From positions 63,725-68,848 of the forward strand of contig NZ_JAKOOW010000022.1 in assembly GCF_022288825.1 (NCBI RefSeq): a DNA stretch of 5,124 nt, in the 5' to 3' direction. The stretch is from Kingella pumchi (GTDB lineage Bacteria; Pseudomonadota; Gammaproteobacteria; Burkholderiales; Neisseriaceae). Positions 1 to 4,908 of this stretch are shown here, piece after piece. The notes under the pieces are model-generated. The model saw only the letters and a program-made list of their open reading frames with translations, searched no databases and was not told the DNA's origin. Numbering within the stretch: the first letter of the stretch is position 1; each line of letters begins with the position of its first letter. The position numbers and the translations under genes were made by a program.

Positions 1-1
1 T

Positions 2-52
2 GCGATTTTGCAAGAAGTATGGGTGGAAATGAACGGAACGCAGGCAGCTTGA
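2..52 (+). CDS. possible C-terminal tail of a gene entering from the left (partial, tentative)
   Basis: Reading from base 2 gives AILQEVWVEMNGTQAA and then a TGA at 50-52. That stop lies inside a one-mismatch DUS copy (AGGCAGCTTGAA, 42-53), so the end reads Gln-Ala-Ala-stop. This is the same ending as the Nudix gene (QAAQAA-stop), and dapE likewise ends Ala-Ala-stop in a DUS, which is the only reason to prefer this frame. The alternative frame from base 3 gives RFCKKYGWK and a TGA at 30-32, seven bases before the hairpin that starts at 39, and is about as plausible. The tail is too short to name a family. The neighbouring hairpin would then lie between two convergent genes. Confidence 0.25.
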   Translation, partial: AILQEVWVEMNGTQAA

Positions 53-83
53 AAACCTGCCGGCGCTTTTCAGGCTGCCTGCG
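39..83. terminator. DUS inverted-repeat hairpin at the 3' end of the Nudix gene
   Basis: Arms 39-55 and 67-83 are 17 bases each and pair except at 49/73, which is G-T on the plus strand and A-C on the minus strand. The loop is 11 bases. The right arm contains the Nudix stop codon (70-72). There is no clear T-run on either side, so an intrinsic terminator here would be weak. Its position between a minus-strand stop and a possible plus-strand gene end suits a shared convergent terminator. The arms are one exact DUS (69-80, minus) and one degenerate DUS (42-53, plus). Confidence 0.55.
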
Positions 84-666
84 CCGCTTGGGCGATGTGG
101 TAGAGAATGGCGGCGGTCAGTCCCCAGATGTCGTAATGGCGGTAGGGCAGGGCGGGGACGACGCGCGCCGGCTCCTGCGGCAGCGGGCGGAAACGGTAGG
201 CGTCGGGGTTCAGCGCGGTGGCCAGCGGCAGCAGGAAGATTTCCGCCACTTCGTCGGGGCTGGCGCGCCAGCTGCCGCCGGTGTGCAGCGCGGGCACGGG
301 GCGGACGCTGTAGCCGGTGGGCGAATAAAAGGGCGGCAGCGGCGGGAAGGTCTGCCAGCTCTCGGGCGGGGTGCCGATTTCTTCGGCGGCTTCGCGCAGG
401 GCGGTGGCGGTGTGGCTGCCGGCGTCTTGCGGGTCTTGGCGGCCGCCGGGAAAGGCAATCTGGCCGCCGTGCTGGCGCAGACTGGCGGTACGGCGGGTCA
501 GCAGCAGCTGGGCGCCGGCAGCATCGGGCACAATGCCCACCAGCACCGCGGCTTCTTTAAAGGTGCCGCGGTGGCGGCGCACGCTGAAATTGCGCGCAGC
601 CAACGCGCCGGACGGCGGGTGGCGGTGGAGCGCGGCGAGAAAAGCGGTCAAGTCGTTCGGAATCAT
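70..666 (-). CDS. nudL: Nudix hydrolase, CoA pyrophosphatase (NudL/YeaB type)
   Basis: This 198-residue cytosolic protein belongs to the Nudix family branch that splits coenzyme A and acyl-CoA into 3',5'-ADP and a phosphopantetheine product, a proposed CoA turnover or housecleaning step. Two signatures support this. The CoA-specific motif LxxHxGQxxFPGG is at residues 63-75 (Leu63, His66, Gly68, Gln69, Phe72-Pro-Gly-Gly75). The Nudix core REAAEEIG is at 91-98, with Glu92, Glu95 and Glu96 as expected metal ligands. As in E. coli YeaB, the conserved Glu eight residues before Arg91 is absent (Gly here). The C-terminal YDIWGLTAAIL (178-188) matches the family's VWGMTA block. Length is normal. ATG at 664-666 is the only reasonable start; no clear Shine-Dalgarno precedes it, and a DUS variant (680-691) occupies the leader. 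The last codons and the stop are formed by a DUS. Biochemical specificity is inferred from motifs only. Confidence 0.9.
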   Translation of the reverse strand: MIPNDLTAFLAALHRHPPSGALAARNFSVRRHRGTFKEAAVLVGIVPDAAGAQLLLTRRTASLRQHGGQIAFPGGRQDPQDAGSHTATALREAAEEIGTPPESWQTFPPLPPFYSPTGYSVRPVPALHTGGSWRASPDEVAEIFLLPLATALNPDAYRFRPLPQEPARVVPALPYRHYDIWGLTAAILYHIAQAAQAA

Positions 667-719
667 GGCGCAAACGGCAGGGCAGCCTGAAAACGGTTGG
701 GAAAAGAGTTAAGGCGGCC

Positions 720-748
720 ATGCTAAGGCTTGGGCAGCGCTTTTTCAA
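720..748 (-). promoter_or_regulatory. candidate sigma-70 promoter for the Nudix gene
   Basis: On the minus strand, TTGAAA (plus 743-748) and TAGCAT (plus 720-725) are separated by 17 bases. They match the -35 consensus at 5 of 6 positions and the -10 consensus at 4 of 6. Transcription would start near 713 and give a leader of about 47 bases containing a DUS variant (680-691). This was found by eye; no other candidate on this strand looked better. Confidence 0.45.
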
Positions 749-753
749 CGGCG

Positions 754-798
754 GCAGCCTGAAAACGCGCGTCTTGTCGCGCACAAACTTCAGGCTGC
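754..798. repeat. two-tier DUS hairpin
   Basis: Outer arms GCAGCCTGAA (754-763) and TTCAGGCTGC (789-798) enclose an inner stem GCGCG (767-771) / CGCGC (778-782) with a six-base loop. It looks like a terminator stem but has no adjacent T-run on either strand (plus side TTGCGG, minus side CGCCGTTG) and no clear gene to terminate. It lies just upstream of the Nudix promoter candidate and could insulate it. Arm 789-802 can alternatively pair with 827-840 (one G-T pair), so the region has competing folds. Confidence 0.5.
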
Positions 799-851
799 TT
801 GCGGACAGCGGCGGCGCTCTGATCCTGCAGGCAGCCTGAAAAACGGAAAAA

Positions 852-860
852 TGCTAGAAT
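852..860 (+). promoter_or_regulatory. candidate extended -10 promoter for the RpfE-like gene
   Basis: TGCTAGAAT (852-860) is an extended -10: a TG, one base, then TAGAAT (5 of 6 to consensus). No good -35 lies 16-18 bases upstream, where a DUS occupies 829-840; extended -10 promoters can work with a poor -35. The following bases CCGCCGG form a GC-rich discriminator, and the string AATCCGCC recurs at the dapE promoter. A start near 867 would give a leader of about 100 bases that contains the 902-953 hairpin. Confidence 0.5.
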
Positions 861-901
861 CCGCCGGTTTTTCCACCCGGTTGGCGCTGCCGGCAAGTTT
901 G

Positions 902-953
902 GCAGCCTGAAAAACCGTTTTTTCTGTTTCGGCGGCCGTTTCAGGCTGCTTTT
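902..953 (+). terminator. DUS-pair terminator-like hairpin in front of the RpfE-like gene
   Basis: GCAGCCTGAAA (902-912) pairs perfectly over 11 bp with TTTCAGGCTGC (939-949) and is followed by TTTT (950-953), the standard Neisserial intrinsic terminator form on the plus strand. The 26-base loop can form a further CCG (915-917) / CGG (933-935) stem. No plus-strand gene ends upstream, and the next start codon is only 16 bases beyond the T-run. It is therefore either a leader attenuator, the end of a short RNA, or a DUS pair with little effect on transcription. Confidence 0.6.
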
Positions 954-969
954 GCCGTTTTATCCGCCC

Positions 970-1911
970 ATGTTTACCCTGATTCTTCCCGGCCTGCTGC
1001 GCGAAAACGCCGCCCAACTGCCATTGCCGCCCACCCCCGCTTTAAACCACCTGCTGCGCTTCGGCCGTTTTGCCGGCGAAGCCGCCGAGCGCGGCGAGAT
1101 GCTCGGCCGCTGGCTCGGCGCCGCTTTCGATCTGCCGGCCAATCAGGCTTATGCCAGTCCGGTGTGCCAGCGCACCGGCATGAACAGCATTATGCAGCAC
1201 GGCGGCGCCATGCTTGGCATCGGCGCTGAAGAAGCCGAACAATGGTGCCGCGGGCTGAACGAGTTTTTCGCCGGCGATGCCGAGTTTGCCGTGCTGCGCC
1301 CCGATTTGTGGCTGCTGACCCTGCCCGAAGCGGTGTGCTGGCAGGCGCCGCCGCTGTGGCAGGCCGAAGGGCTGATCGACGGCTCCGCCCGCGCGCAGGG
1401 CGAAAACGCGCGCCAATGGCTGTCGATGCAGACCGAAATCCAAATGTGGCTGCACGCCCATCCGCTCAACAGCGGCCGCGGCATTCCGGTCAATGCCGTT
1501 TGGCTGTGGACGCCGCCGGCGCTGCCGGCGCCTGCTGAAGCCTTTGAGCTGGTGGGCAGCAGCAATCCGTGGCGCAGCCACAGCACGCTGAACAGCGCCG
1601 ACGAGCCGCAGGACTTTGCCGCCTGGCAGCAGCAGTGCCGCAACGCCAGCGCCGACATCAACCGCAGCGCCTTGTGGCTCGATGCCTTAAACGCCGGCAG
1701 CGACGACCCCGCCCGCTATCTTGATATCCTTGCCGCTTGGGAAAAAGACTTTTTCGCCCCGGTGTGGGACGCGCTCAAAACCGGCAGCCTGAAAGGCCTG
1801 CGCCTGGTGTGCGACGGCCTGACCGGCGGCATGCTTACCGTGCCGCCCAAGCCGCAGTTTGCCTTTTGGAAACGGCGCCGCACCTTTAACGGCGAGCGGC
1901 TCGACGCTTAA
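970..1911 (+). CDS. RpfE-like protein (COG4255, often annotated as phosphoglycerate mutase-like), function unknown
   Basis: This 313-residue protein is probably cytosolic, with no signal peptide or membrane segment. Family recognition rests on the N-terminal MFTLILPGLL (1-10), the central EIQMWLHAHPLN block (156-167) followed by VNAVWLW (174-180), and the C-terminal pattern of a Trp-containing helix, an aromatic stretch and LRLVCDG (277-283). I know these features from beta- and gamma-proteobacterial proteins labelled RpfE after a Xanthomonas gene in the rpf cluster. The phosphoglycerate-mutase label reflects remote similarity to the alkaline phosphatase superfamily; I see no complete metal-binding set, so enzymatic activity is uncertain. 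ATG 970 is chosen because homologues begin with this hydrophobic strand. An in-frame TTG at 952 would add six residues. No Shine-Dalgarno precedes 970. A DUS variant at 1782-1793 encodes Gly-Ser-Leu-Lys (residues 272-275). The gene has its own terminator at 1938-1970. Confidence 0.8.
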   Translation: MFTLILPGLLRENAAQLPLPPTPALNHLLRFGRFAGEAAERGEMLGRWLGAAFDLPANQAYASPVCQRTGMNSIMQHGGAMLGIGAEEAEQWCRGLNEFFAGDAEFAVLRPDLWLLTLPEAVCWQAPPLWQAEGLIDGSARAQGENARQWLSMQTEIQMWLHAHPLNSGRGIPVNAVWLWTPPALPAPAEAFELVGSSNPWRSHSTLNSADEPQDFAAWQQQCRNASADINRSALWLDALNAGSDDPARYLDILAAWEKDFFAPVWDALKTGSLKGLRLVCDGLTGGMLTVPPKPQFAFWKRRRTFNGERLDA

Positions 1912-1937
1912 AACGCTTAAACGCCGCCAAGCGGCAT

Positions 1938-1970
1938 AGGCAGCCTGAAAGCCGTTTTCAGGCTGCTTTT
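1938..1970 (+). terminator. DUS-pair intrinsic terminator of the RpfE-like gene
   Basis: GCAGCCTGAAA (1940-1950) and TTTCAGGCTGC (1956-1966) form a perfect 11-bp stem, extended to 13 by a G-T and an A-T pair, with a 5-base loop and TTTT at 1967-1970. It starts 27 bases after the stop codon. On the minus strand there is no T-run, so it works rightward only. The left arm is an exact AGGCAGCCTGAA (1938-1949). Confidence 0.85.
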
Positions 1971-1993
1971 CGCCCTTTTGCCCGCCCATCGGT

Positions 1994-2005
1994 TAAAATC
2001 CGCCC
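1994..2005 (+). promoter_or_regulatory. candidate -10 and discriminator of the dapE promoter
   Basis: TAAAAT (1994-1999) matches the -10 consensus at 5 of 6 positions and is followed by CCGCCC, a GC-rich discriminator shared with the RpfE-like promoter candidate. The -35 is poor: nothing resembling TTGACA lies 16-18 bases upstream. Transcription would begin near 2006, giving a leader of about 33 bases, downstream of the 1938-1970 terminator. This implies dapE is transcribed independently of the gene before it. Confidence 0.45.
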
Positions 2006-2023
2006 CTTTTGATTTTCCAACTT

Positions 2024-2035
2024 TTCAGGCTGCCT
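2024..2035 (-). other. exact DUS in the dapE leader
   Basis: TTCAGGCTGCCT on the plus strand is the reverse complement of AGGCAGCCTGAA and ends three bases before the dapE ATG. No standard Shine-Dalgarno exists here. The AGG inside this site (2027-2029) sits nine bases from the ATG and is the only purine-rich candidate, so the uptake site may double as a weak ribosome binding site (inference). Confidence 0.6.
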
Positions 2036-2038
2036 TCC

Positions 2039-3181
2039 ATGTCTTCCCACGAAACCGCCTCCCTTGATTTGGCCAAACAACTGATTGCCGAACCCTCCGT
2101 AACGCCCGATGACCGCCGCTGCCAGCAGATTCTGGCAAAACGCCTGGCCGCCATCGGTTTTGAAATCGAAGAAATGAACTTCGGCAATACCAAAAACCTG
2201 TGGGCGCGGCGCGGCAGGGCGGCGCCGCTGCTGTGTTTTGCCGGCCATACCGATGTGGTGCCCGCCGGCAACGAAGCGGCGTGGGACAGCCCGCCCTTTG
2301 TGCCCAACGAGCGCGACGGCCGGCTCTACGGGCGAGGCGCCGCCGATATGAAAAGCGCCATCGCCTGCTTCGTTACCGCCTGCGAGCGCTTTGTCGCCGC
2401 ACATCCCGATCACGGCGGCAGCATCGCCCTGCTGATTACGTCCGACGAAGAAGGCGACGCCGCCGACGGCACCACCCGCGTGGTCGATGCGCTCAAAGCG
2501 CGCGGCGAGAGCATCGACTACTGCATCGTCGGTGAACCGACCGCCGAAAAGCAGCTGGGCGACACCCTGAAAAACGGCCGTCGCGGCTCGCTTTCAGGCA
2601 GCCTGAAAGTGATCGGCAAGCAGGGGCATATCGCCTATCCGCATCTGGCCGACAACCCCGTCCACCGCGCCGCCCCCGCGCTGGCCGCGCTGGCCGCCGA
2701 GCATTGGGACAACGGCAACGCCTATTTCCCGCCCACCGGCTTTCAGATTTCCAATATCCAAGGCGGCACCGGCGCCACCAATGTGATTCCCGGCGATTTG
2801 GACGTGAAGTTCAACTTCCGTTTCAGCACCGAAAGCAGTGAAAGCAGTCTGAAAAAACGGGTACACGCAATTCTGGACGCGCACGGTTTGAACTATACGC
2901 TCGACTGGTCGCTCTCCGGCCATCCCTTCCTAACCGAAGCCGGCCGCCTGACCGACAGCGCCAAACGCGCGGTAAAAGCCGTCTGCGGCATCGACGCCGC
3001 GCTCTCCACCACCGGCGGCACGTCCGACGGCCGCTTTATCAAAGCCGTCGCCCGCGAGCTGATCGAGCTGGGGCTGGTCAATGCCACCATCCACCAGGTT
3101 AATGAAAACGTGGAACTGGCCGATATTCCCAAACTTTCGGCGGTGTATGAAAACATGCTCGCCGATCTGCTGGCAGCCTGA
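2039..3181 (+). CDS. dapE: succinyl-diaminopimelate desuccinylase DapE
   Basis: This 380-residue cytosolic zinc hydrolase of the M20 family removes succinate from N-succinyl-LL-2,6-diaminopimelate. The product feeds meso-DAP for peptidoglycan and lysine. All expected active-site residues are visible, each three positions higher than the H. influenzae numbering I recall: His70 and Asp72 in AGHTD, bridging Asp103 in RGAADMK, general base Glu137 and ligand Glu138 in SDEEGD, Glu166 in VGEP, and His352 in TIHQVNE. Dimer-domain His197 in KQGHIAYPH is also present. The protein follows meningococcal DapE closely over its whole length. ATG 2039 is chosen over an upstream TTG (2009) because MSSHETASLDLAKQLI matches the usual family start; a DUS occupies the usual Shine-Dalgarno position. 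The end is LLAA, with the TGA inside a DUS (3171-3182). A tandem GAAAGCAGT (2831-2848) encodes a doubled Glu-Ser-Ser. Confidence 0.97.
   Translation: MSSHETASLDLAKQLIAEPSVTPDDRRCQQILAKRLAAIGFEIEEMNFGNTKNLWARRGRAAPLLCFAGHTDVVPAGNEAAWDSPPFVPNERDGRLYGRGAADMKSAIACFVTACERFVAAHPDHGGSIALLITSDEEGDAADGTTRVVDALKARGESIDYCIVGEPTAEKQLGDTLKNGRRGSLSGSLKVIGKQGHIAYPHLADNPVHRAAPALAALAAEHWDNGNAYFPPTGFQISNIQGGTGATNVIPGDLDVKFNFRFSTESSESSLKKRVHAILDAHGLNYTLDWSLSGHPFLTEAGRLTDSAKRAVKAVCGIDAALSTTGGTSDGRFIKAVARELIELGLVNATIHQVNENVELADIPKLSAVYENMLADLLAA
2591..2609. repeat. palindromic DUS inside dapE
   Basis: CTTTCAGGC and GCCTGAAAG flank a single central A, a perfect 9-bp inverted repeat. The plus strand contains the exact AGGCAGCCTGAA (2596-2607). 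The minus strand reads AGGCTGCCTGAA, which I know as the AG-simDUS dialect of Simonsiella. In dapE it encodes Leu-Ser-Gly-Ser-Leu-Lys (residues 185-190). Confidence 0.75.
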
Positions 3182-3198
3182 AAAGGTCGGGACAAAAA

Positions 3199-3242
3199 AA
3201 GCAGCCTGAAAAGCGTTTTTTGCCGCTTTCAGGCTGCTTTTT
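3199..3242. terminator. DUS-pair terminator of dapE
   Basis: AAGCAGCCTGAAAAGCG (3199-3215) pairs with CGCTTTCAGGCTGCTT (3224-3239) with one bulged A and an 8-base loop. It is followed by T residues to 3242 and preceded by a run of A, so it has the form of an intrinsic terminator in both directions. It begins 17 bases after the dapE stop and separates dapE from the pta promoter. Confidence 0.85.
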
Positions 3243-3257
3243 GCCGGATAAAGCGGT

Positions 3258-3285
3258 TTATCAATCGGCGCAAATACGCTATATT
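3258..3285 (+). promoter_or_regulatory. candidate sigma-70 promoter of pta
   Basis: TTATCA (3258-3263, 4 of 6 to the -35 consensus) and TATATT (3280-3285, 5 of 6 to the -10) are 16 bases apart. GCCGCC follows the -10. Transcription would start near 3291-3292 and leave a leader of about 34 bases carrying the pta ribosome binding site AAAGGA (3313-3318), seven bases before the ATG. That is the only strong Shine-Dalgarno among the plus-strand genes here. Confidence 0.55.
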
Positions 3286-3325
3286 GCCGCCTTGTCCGTT
3301 TGTCTGATTACCAAAGGAAAATACT

Positions 3326-4819
3326 ATGTCCAAAATCCTGATTGTGCCGGTGGGCCGCTATGCCAACAGCGGTGCCGTTGCCCAAGCCGTGGCCGCAACG
3401 CTTCCCGATGCGGCCGTTTTCAATCCGCTGGCCGATGCTGAACGTGCCGAGCGCCTGCTGTCCGAAGGCAAGGGCGACGACTGGCTCGATCTGCTGGTGG
3501 GCGAAGTCGGCGCGCTGCCGCAGCAGAATGTGGTGATTCAGGGCATTCAGCCCGATGCCGACAATCTTTTGCTGTCATCGCAAAACGTCGAGCTGGCGCT
3601 GTCGTTTAATGCGGCGGTGGTGTTTGCCGTGAGCGGCGACCATTCCGCCGAAAGCGCGCGCCGCGTGGCCGCCGCCAAGCAGACCTTCGCCGGCCGCGAC
3701 GTGGTGTTCGCCGGCGTGGTTGCCGACAATCCGAAAACCGCCGAACTGGTGAAACTGCCGTATCTGGGCAGTGCCGCCAAGCCGGAAAATACCGCTCATT
3801 TGGCGAAAACCGGCAGCGACCGTGTGTCGCCCGCGCAGTTCCGCTACAACATGATGCAGGCCGCCCGCAAGGCAAACAAACGCATCGTGCTGCCCGAAGG
3901 CGCCGAGCCGCGCACCGTGCGCGCCGCCGCTATCTGCCACGAAAAAGGCATCGCCCGCTGCGTGCTCTTGGCCAGCCGCCACGCGGTGCATGCCGTGGCG
4001 CAGGAATTGGCCATCGCCCTGCCGGACAGCCTGGAAATCATCGATCCCGAAAGCATCGCCGAGCAATACGTCGCGCCGATGTGCGAACTGCGCAAATCCA
4101 AAGGTCTGACCGAAGAGCAGGCGCGCGAACAGCTCAAAGACACCGTGGTGCTGGGCACCATGATGATGGCGCAAAACGATGTGGACGGCCTGGTTTCCGG
4201 CGCCGTGCACACCACCGCCAACACCATCCGCCCTGCATTGCAGCTGATTAAAACCGCGCCCAATGCCAGCATCGTATCCAGCGTATTCTTTATGCTGCTG
4301 CCCGGCCAGACCGTGGTTTACGGCGACTGCGCGGTCAATCCCAACCCCACGCCCGAGCAGCTGGCAGAGATTGCCATCCAGTCGGCCGATTCGGCCAAAG
4401 CCTTCGGCATCGAGCCGCGTGTGGCGATGATTTCCTATTCCACTATCAATTCCGGCAGCGGCCCCGATGTTGATGCCGTTATCGAAGCCACCCGCCTGGT
4501 GCGCGAAAAACGCCCCGATCTGGCGGTGGACGGCCCGCTGCAATACGATGCCGCCGTGGTCGAGAGCGTCGCCAAATCCAAAGCGCCCGACAGCGCCGTC
4601 GCCGGCAAAGCCACCGTGTTCGTCTTCCCCGACCTGAACACCGGCAACTGCACCTACAAAGCCGTGCAGCGCAACGCCAACGTGCTGAGCGTCGGCCCCA
4701 TGCTGCAAGGCCTGCGCAAGCCGGTAAACGACCTTTCGCGCGGCGCGCTGGTGGAAGACATCGTCTATACCATCGCCCTTACCGCCATCCAGGCCGAGCA
4801 GATCGAGCAGGCCAAATAA
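3326..4819 (+). CDS. pta: phosphate acetyltransferase, compact form without DRTGG domain
   Basis: Pta interconverts acetyl-CoA plus phosphate with acetyl phosphate plus CoA in the cytosol and works with acetate kinase (AckA) in acetate overflow or use. The 497-residue protein has an N-terminal domain (about 1-165) resembling the P-loop-like regulatory domain of long Pta (VPVGRYANSG at 7-16; VVFAGVVADNP at 126-136). It lacks a GKT/GLT P-loop. The catalytic PTA/PTB domain (about 168-492) shows RIVLPEGAEPRTVRAA (186-201), SGSGPD (376-381), DGPLQYDAA (402-410), FPDLNTGN (434-441) and DLSRGALVED (469-478). Ser471, Arg472 and Asp478 correspond to the catalytic Ser309, Arg310 and Asp316 of the Methanosarcina enzyme. 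E. coli Pta is about 714 residues; the missing part is the middle DRTGG domain. ATG 3326 has AAAGGA at the right distance. No ackA is adjacent, and the gene contains no DUS. It ends in TAA before a strong terminator. Confidence 0.96.
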   Translation: MSKILIVPVGRYANSGAVAQAVAATLPDAAVFNPLADAERAERLLSEGKGDDWLDLLVGEVGALPQQNVVIQGIQPDADNLLLSSQNVELALSFNAAVVFAVSGDHSAESARRVAAAKQTFAGRDVVFAGVVADNPKTAELVKLPYLGSAAKPENTAHLAKTGSDRVSPAQFRYNMMQAARKANKRIVLPEGAEPRTVRAAAICHEKGIARCVLLASRHAVHAVAQELAIALPDSLEIIDPESIAEQYVAPMCELRKSKGLTEEQAREQLKDTVVLGTMMMAQNDVDGLVSGAVHTTANTIRPALQLIKTAPNASIVSSVFFMLLPGQTVVYGDCAVNPNPTPEQLAEIAIQSADSAKAFGIEPRVAMISYSTINSGSGPDVDAVIEATRLVREKRPDLAVDGPLQYDAAVVESVAKSKAPDSAVAGKATVFVFPDLNTGNCTYKAVQRNANVLSVGPMLQGLRKPVNDLSRGALVEDIVYTIALTAIQAEQIEQAK

Positions 4820-4838
4820 GCTGATTAGTTGGCAATAA

Positions 4839-4882
4839 AAAAGCAGCCTGAAAACCGGAATCTCGGTTTTCAGGCTGCTTTT
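4839..4882. terminator. perfect 19-bp DUS hairpin, bidirectional terminator
   Basis: AAAAGCAGCCTGAAAACCG (4839-4857) and its exact reverse complement (4864-4882) flank a 6-base loop. T residues follow on the plus strand and six T on the minus strand. It starts 19 bases after the pta stop and lies 26 bases past the end of the convergent minus-strand gene, so it should end both transcripts. It is the strongest terminator in the window. Confidence 0.92.
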
Positions 4883-4908
4883 GTTTGGATGCGTTGGGGA
4901 TGGCCGGC

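Larger units (their letters stand above)
667..969. other. divergent intergenic region packed with six DUS copies
   Basis: This 303-base stretch separates the minus-strand Nudix gene from the plus-strand RpfE-like gene, and no convincing ORF lies in it. It holds DUS-like words at 680-691 (+), 752-763 (+), 789-800 (-), 829-840 (+, exact AGGCAGCCTGAA), 900-911 (+) and 940-951 (-). All share the core GCAGCCTGAA. Two pairs, 752/789 and 900/940, have the outward-T orientation used in Neisserial terminators. It also holds promoter candidates for both flanking genes. Confidence 0.8.

Noticed and set aside
19..690. 223-residue plus-strand open frame opposite the Nudix gene
   Set aside because: It is the complement of a gene with clear Nudix and CoA-pyrophosphatase motifs; its Gly/Ala/Arg-rich composition is that of an antisense frame.
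952..969. TTG start for the RpfE-like gene, with an AGG in the DUS six bases upstream
   Set aside because: The added residues MPFYPP are not typical of the family, which begins at the MFTLILPG strand, and the TTG overlaps the terminator T-run. Kept only as an alternative.
2009..2038. TTG start for dapE ten codons upstream
   Set aside because: It would translate the DUS and the leader; homologues start at about the ATG at 2039.
2200..2535. Arg-rich plus-strand frame overlapping dapE
   Set aside because: It is an out-of-frame shadow of dapE with a low-complexity Arg/Ala composition.
2831..2848. Tandem 9-base repeat GAAAGCAGT in dapE as a phase-variable tract
   Set aside because: There are only two copies, the unit is a multiple of three so no frameshift results, and the region aligns with Thr-Glu-Ser-Thr-Glu in a homologue.
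42..4880. Regularly recurring GCAGCCTGAA word as a CRISPR array or mobile-element repeat
   Set aside because: Spacing is irregular, both orientations occur, the repeats are only 10-12 bases, and they sit at gene ends and within genes. They are DNA uptake sequences.
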